Assembly: GCF_016863175.1 (NCBI RefSeq)
Contig: NZ_BOOJ01000029.1
Coordinates: 62,001 to 126,000, forward strand
DNA length: 64,000 nucleotides
From: Paraplanobispora siamensis
GTDB taxonomy: Bacteria > Actinomycetota > Actinomycetes > Streptosporangiales > Streptosporangiaceae
Direction: 5' to 3'
This document shows positions 60,736 through 64,000 of the stretch, piece after piece (within the stretch, counting starts at the first letter, position 1; every line of letters starts with the position of its first letter). The position numbers and the translations under genes are program-made. A model generated the notes under the pieces. That model was not told the DNA's origin. It saw only the letters and a list, made by a program, of their open reading frames with translations, and did no database searches.

Positions 60736-60744
60736 GTAGAACAT
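60418..60744 (-). pseudogene. 3' fragment of a PaaK-like adenylate-forming enzyme gene
   Basis: Copy A plus an ATG at 60744 yields a 108-aa frame identical in its last 106 residues to the C-terminal domain of the protein coded at 61809-63194. The catalytic N-terminal 350 residues are absent. No ribosome site precedes the ATG. The C-terminal subdomain alone should be inactive. Confidence 0.85.
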
Positions 60745-60851
60745 GAGTTGATGCGGTAATACCGTACGGCGTTCATATGCGGGGCTCATGGGATGCCCTG
60801 CGTGGATGGTCCCTCGGACCTTGGACGTTCGCGGGAGAGATGGATGTCCGT

Positions 60852-61333
60852 TCAACCGAACAGATCGACCAGTACCGCCCGCGCCCGGGGAGAGAGCTCC
60901 TCGCCGGGGAAGAACTGCTCACACAGCAGGAACGCCTCATCCGAGTTCGTCACCCCGGCAAGGCCCGCCAGATGACGGAGATCGTCCACGTCGCGGGTCC
61001 GCGCGGCCATCGCCTTCATCGCGAAGATGTGCTCGGGGGAGGCCGCCATCACCCGCAGCCCCGGGTGATCGAAGACCCGTCGCTTCCCCGGTCGTCTTTG
61101 CCGGAGGTGTAGACACTGGCCTGCTCGTTCAGCCACCAGGGCGGCAGGCCGAGGTCCTTGGCGACCTGGAAGCCTCTTCCAGTACCACTCCGTGCGGCAC
61201 GAAGAGCGCGTCGACATCGCGGGTGACTCTGACAGCGTTATAGGCGAGTGCCATCGCGGCGTACCAGCCGCTCTCCCAGCGCAGTGAACGCATGCTCGAG
61301 TTCGGCCCGGCCGAGCAGCCCGTCGTCGCTCAC
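60852..61333 (-). pseudogene. Frameshifted nucleotidyltransferase (DUF6036-type, AbiEii-like)
   Basis: A GTG at 61333 begins SDDGLLGRAELEHAFTALGERL. After RRDGTRL the frame breaks, and homologous sequence continues in another frame with MALAYNAVRVTRDVDALFVPHG, written in short as VTRDVDALFVPHG. Second and third breaks occur near 61170 and 61085. The end LRVMAASPEHIFAM through ELSPRARAVLVDLFG is intact. At least three frame changes plus a small deletion in the nucleotide-binding loop show that the gene is dead. Relatives are nucleotidyltransferases, often toxin-like. Confidence 0.8.
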
Positions 61334-61710
61334 GCCGCCTCGAGATCCTTGCTCGACAGGTAGACACCGTGCTTGCGGAAGGCCGCCGGCGCCCAGACGA
61401 GCGCATCGGTCCGCTGGCTGGCCAGCTCGGCCGGGAACCAGGGCCGCCGGAGCACCCGCGAAGCCGTCCACGCAGGGGGAGCGAGGTCGTGCTTGGCGGC
61501 CAGGTGCTCGGCGAGGGCGGCCAGCAACGCGTCCCACCGCTCGTCCCCGACGGATTCAGGTTCGGCCTGCAGCAGCGACGGCTGAACCTCCGGTGGCTCC
61601 CAGCGGTACTCCTCCAGGAACTCCCACACGAGTTTCCAGCGGATCTTGTCACCGGTGTTCGCCGTCAGGCGCGCGGCAAGGTCGGAAAGCGTCATCGGAC
61701 GATAGCCCAT
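61330..61710 (-). CDS. Small protein paired with the nucleotidyltransferase, probable antitoxin
   Basis: 126 aa from ATG 61710, with AAGGAG 6 nt upstream. It starts MGYRPMTLSDLAARLTANTG and carries WKLVWEFLEEYRWEPPEVQ near 28-46, given in part as WEFLEEYRWEPPEVQ. It ends by GTGA overlap with the broken nucleotidyltransferase gene. In such pairs the first gene is usually the antitoxin or cofactor. Here it survives intact while its partner decayed. Family not recognised. Confidence 0.65.
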   Translation of the reverse strand: MGYRPMTLSDLAARLTANTGDKIRWKLVWEFLEEYRWEPPEVQPSLLQAEPESVGDERWDALLAALAEHLAAKHDLAPPAWTASRVLRRPWFPAELASQRTDALVWAPAAFRKHGVYLSSKDLEAA

Positions 61711-61807
61711 CACGTTCTCCTTCCGCTCGCGCTCGAAATCGATGCTATCGCCTTCGACCACGGTGTTCGTGTCCGTGGACCCGCAGCGGCCAAGGGGGAG
61801 GGGTTCT

Positions 61808-62126
61808 GTCATCCTCGGGTGTAGCGGTGTTTGGCGCCGGGTGGGAAGTGGTCGGGGTCGCCGGTCTCGCGGAGGCGGATGCCGGGGGCCCGGCGGTGGT
61901 GCGGGACGTAGGCGGCGAACTCGCTGTTGAGGCGGAGCAGGTGGGTCAGGATCGACTCGCCGGCGGCTTGGGCGATCTTGTCGGAGGGAGAGATGCCGGG
62001 GGCGAGTTCGACGGTGACGGTCAGGTGCCGGTCGCGGTGTTCGTCCTCGACGGTCTCCAGGACGAACTTGCCGGTGACGAAGCCGCTGACCTCCGGCTGC
62101 TCCAGGCCGATTGAGATGTTCTCCGG
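61808..62126. repeat. 319-bp exact duplicate, copy B
   Basis: See 60417-60735. Copy B starts one base outside the PaaK-like stop codon and includes its last 105 codons. Confidence 0.93.
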
Positions 62127-63194
62127 ATAGACGTTGGCGCCGTAGTAGGACACCGTGAAGTGGCTGCGGCCGAAGACGTGGGCGAAGGGGCGCTGCGGGC
62201 CGGTGGCGGCGGGCCGGAAGCCGTGTTCGCCGAGGAAGGCGAGCATGCGGTCGTACGGCGTCAGGCCGCCCTCGTCGGCGATGTGATAGCGGATCAGCGG
62301 GACGCCGTTGTCGCCGGAGAACAGCAGGGTGCCCTCGTGCTCCTCGAAGAAGCGGACGGCGGGGTCGTACTGGACGAGGGTGGGCAGGCGGGCGGAGCCG
62401 AACAGCCGCCTGGCGACCTCGGGACGGGCGGACAGGAAGCGCCGGATCTCGACGGACAGCGGGGTCTCGTTGCCCAGCACGCCTGCGTCGGCGGTGCCGT
62501 ACAGCGAGGCGGTGTCGCGGACCGGGTCGGTCATGCCGACGCGCTCGGCGACCAGGCTGCGCCACTCCTCGCTGAACACCTCTCCGGCCGTGACGAGCTT
62601 GACGGAGTAGTCGGCCCAGGGGACGCCCTGGGCGGTCCCGGCGTCGATCACGTCCTTGAGGAACGGCGGGTAGCCGAGCAGGACGACCTGGTCGAAGTAC
62701 GGGGCCAGCTCGGGGACGACCCGCAGGATCTCGCGGCGGTCGCTGCCGGGGGCGACCACGGTGAGGGGATAGCCGCGGTCGGCCAGGTGGCGGCAGCAGG
62801 CGGTGGTGAACAGCCCGCCCACCCAGGTGCCGAGGGCGAAGCAGACCACGGCGAGGGTACGGCGCCCGCGGGCGCCGAAGGCGTCGCGGAAGACCTCCTC
62901 GAAGCGCTCGGCGATCACCTGCTCGTCGGCCGTGGAGCGGGCCCAGAACGCCGGCGCCCCCGTCGACCCGGACGACACCGCGATCATGTCCCCGATCGTG
63001 CCGTCGCGGCAGAGGTCGGGCAGAGGATGACGGCGGATGTAGTTGTCCTTGGTGGTCAGCGGCAATCCCGCAAAATCCTGATATGTCCGGATGTGTTCTG
63101 GGTCGACGCCGTGCTCGGCGAGGAACGCGCGATAGGCGGGCACCGAGGCCGCCACCCGGTGGAACAGCTCGACCACGCCGTCATGAGGATTCAC
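61809..63194 (-). CDS. PaaK-like phenylacetate-CoA ligase family (adenylate-forming) enzyme
   Basis: 461 aa from GTG 63194, without a Shine-Dalgarno but 6 nt after TACAGT, the pattern of a leaderless gene. An upstream frame from 63296 is not favoured. The AMP-binding P-loop is SSGSTGAPAFW near residue 94, and SLYGTADAG near 258 is the second adenylation motif. The C-terminal domain (about 356-461) is the segment duplicated at 60417. Members activate aromatic or other acids as CoA or adenylates. Substrate unknown. Confidence 0.85.
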   Translation of the reverse strand: MNPHDGVVELFHRVAASVPAYRAFLAEHGVDPEHIRTYQDFAGLPLTTKDNYIRRHPLPDLCRDGTIGDMIAVSSGSTGAPAFWARSTADEQVIAERFEEVFRDAFGARGRRTLAVVCFALGTWVGGLFTTACCRHLADRGYPLTVVAPGSDRREILRVVPELAPYFDQVVLLGYPPFLKDVIDAGTAQGVPWADYSVKLVTAGEVFSEEWRSLVAERVGMTDPVRDTASLYGTADAGVLGNETPLSVEIRRFLSARPEVARRLFGSARLPTLVQYDPAVRFFEEHEGTLLFSGDNGVPLIRYHIADEGGLTPYDRMLAFLGEHGFRPAATGPQRPFAHVFGRSHFTVSYYGANVYPENISIGLEQPEVSGFVTGKFVLETVEDEHRDRHLTVTVELAPGISPSDKIAQAAGESILTHLLRLNSEFAAYVPHHRRAPGIRLRETGDPDHFPPGAKHRYTRG

Positions 63195-63200
63195 CAGCCG

Positions 63201-63206
63201 ACTGTA
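63201..63206 (-). promoter_or_regulatory. TACAGT -10 element, leaderless start
   Basis: Complement of 63201-63206 reads TACAGT, six bases before the GTG at 63194. Leaderless actinobacterial mRNAs start at the initiation codon with a -10 at this distance. No -35 consensus was seen. Confidence 0.4.
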
Positions 63207-63313
63207 CGGCCCGGCCCTCGCGCCCGGCCAGGACCCGTTCCGCGTATTTCTACCGCCGCCGAACGCGTACGGCGACACAGCGGACACGTCCCGCATTGGT
63301 CAGGATTTCCGGC

Positions 63314-64000
63314 ATGCCTCTTCTGATGGAAAATCTCATTCACAACCGGATACCGGCCTCTCCCGAGGAGGCCCTGACGGCCCTGCGGGAGGTGTCGGAC
63401 ACGCTGCGCCGCCAGGGCGACGCCCGGGCGATCTTCCCGGACGTCTACGCGGTGATCACCGAAGGGGTGGTCGACGGCATGGCGACCGGCCTGTTCAGGC
63501 ATCCGGAGTTCATCTCCCGGCTGGCCGGCAAGTTCGCCGCCCGTTATCTGGAGACGCTCTCCTGGTCGCTGTCCGGCGCCCCGCAGGACTGCGCCGCCTG
63601 GTCCGTCGCCTACGCCCAGGTGGGCAGGCCCGGCGTGGCCGCGCTCCAGCACGCCGGGCTGGGCATCAGCGCCCACATCAACTTCGACCTCGCCCTCGGC
63701 ATCGCCGAGGTCGTCGGCGAGCTGGCCTCCGACCGCGACCCGGCGCTCATGAGCGTCTTCAAGCACGACCACGACGCGGTGAACCAGATCCTGGAGACCG
63801 CCATGCCCGTGGTGATGCGGCTGCTCGCCGAGCGGTACGGATGCCCGATCGCCCCACTGTTCACCGGACCGCTGGGCGGGCCGGCCGGGCGGCAGTCGCT
63901 GGCGGTGATCTCCCAGTGGCGGGAGCTGGTCTGGCGCAACGCGCTGGACCTGCTGGAGGCGGCAACCGCCGGGAACGACGCGCGGCGCGCCGTCATCGAG
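63314..64000 (+). CDS. DUF5995 family protein, 3' end outside the window
   Basis: ATG at 63314 (ATG 63326 possible) opens 229 codons that reach the right edge. The central block QHAGLGISAHINFDLALGIAEV, given in part as AGLGISAHINFDLALG near 118, is the DUF5995 signature with conserved His and Asp. Helical, no signal peptide. Function of the family is not known. It is divergent from the PaaK-like gene with 119 bp between the starts. Confidence 0.85.
   Translation, partial: MPLLMENLIHNRIPASPEEALTALREVSDTLRRQGDARAIFPDVYAVITEGVVDGMATGLFRHPEFISRLAGKFAARYLETLSWSLSGAPQDCAAWSVAYAQVGRPGVAALQHAGLGISAHINFDLALGIAEVVGELASDRDPALMSVFKHDHDAVNQILETAMPVVMRLLAERYGCPIAPLFTGPLGGPAGRQSLAVISQWRELVWRNALDLLEAATAGNDARRAVIE

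Overview
The window is high-GC DNA with strong third-position G/C bias, GTG/TTG starts, many four-base stop/start overlaps and short strong hairpin terminators. With the gene content (PolX, LytTR and NarL-type two-component systems, DUF485/cation-acetate symporters, wax-ester synthase family, SapA-like domain, acyclic carotenoid genes) this points to a chromosomal segment of a filamentous actinomycete, probably Streptosporangiaceae-like. The genus is inference. No rRNA, tRNA, CRISPR array, transposase or replication origin was seen.

Layout. 1-4.8 kb: 5' part of an acyl-CoA carboxylase carboxyltransferase gene, a receptor Ser/Thr kinase with an unusual secreted domain, and a GlcD-type FAD oxidase, all leftward. 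5-16.2 kb: secreted M6 protease, lipid kinase, a 57-aa basic protein, a NERD-pseudokinase, a UbiB/ABC1 protein, a NarL-type two-component system, and a holin-X/DUF3618 envelope pair behind a stress-sigma-like promoter. 16.4-24.7 kb: acyclic carotenoid cluster (CrtI, CrtB, CrtA-like, CrtD-like, CruF, GT2) with interleaved PlsX and PlsY paralogues, suggesting an acylated glycosyl-carotenoid. 25.3-29.1 kb: HxlR regulator, two acyl-CoA dehydrogenase-family proteins and a MaoC hydratase. 29.1-38.7 kb: LytS/LytTR two-component genes split by an MFS exporter, then two DUF485 + sodium:solute symporter pairs, the second behind a CRP/GlxR-like site. 38.7-50.8 kb: two metallopeptidases without export signals, an ECF sigma factor with a membrane partner, aldo/keto reductase, esterase, WS/DGAT, Moco oxidoreductase and PolX. 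50.8-51.5 kb: azoreductase behind stacked palindromes.

51.6-55.6 kb, leftward: a compact candidate RiPP operon. Its 53-aa precursor, previously easy to miss because of size, ends in YYCKGCHGG. It is followed by a hairpin, an array of about fourteen 13-bp repeats, an ATP-grasp ligase, a SagB-type flavin dehydrogenase and an MFS exporter. The last three overlap head to tail. No YcaO gene is nearby. This is the best candidate here for an undescribed system.

55.8-64 kb: serine hydrolase, TfoX-C protein, methyltransferase, an unrecognised protein, a ricin-type lectin, a Phd/VapC toxin-antitoxin pair, and a 319-bp exact duplication of the 3' end of a PaaK-like gene. The two copies flank an intact small gene and a frameshifted nucleotidyltransferase. 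The window ends inside a DUF5995 gene.
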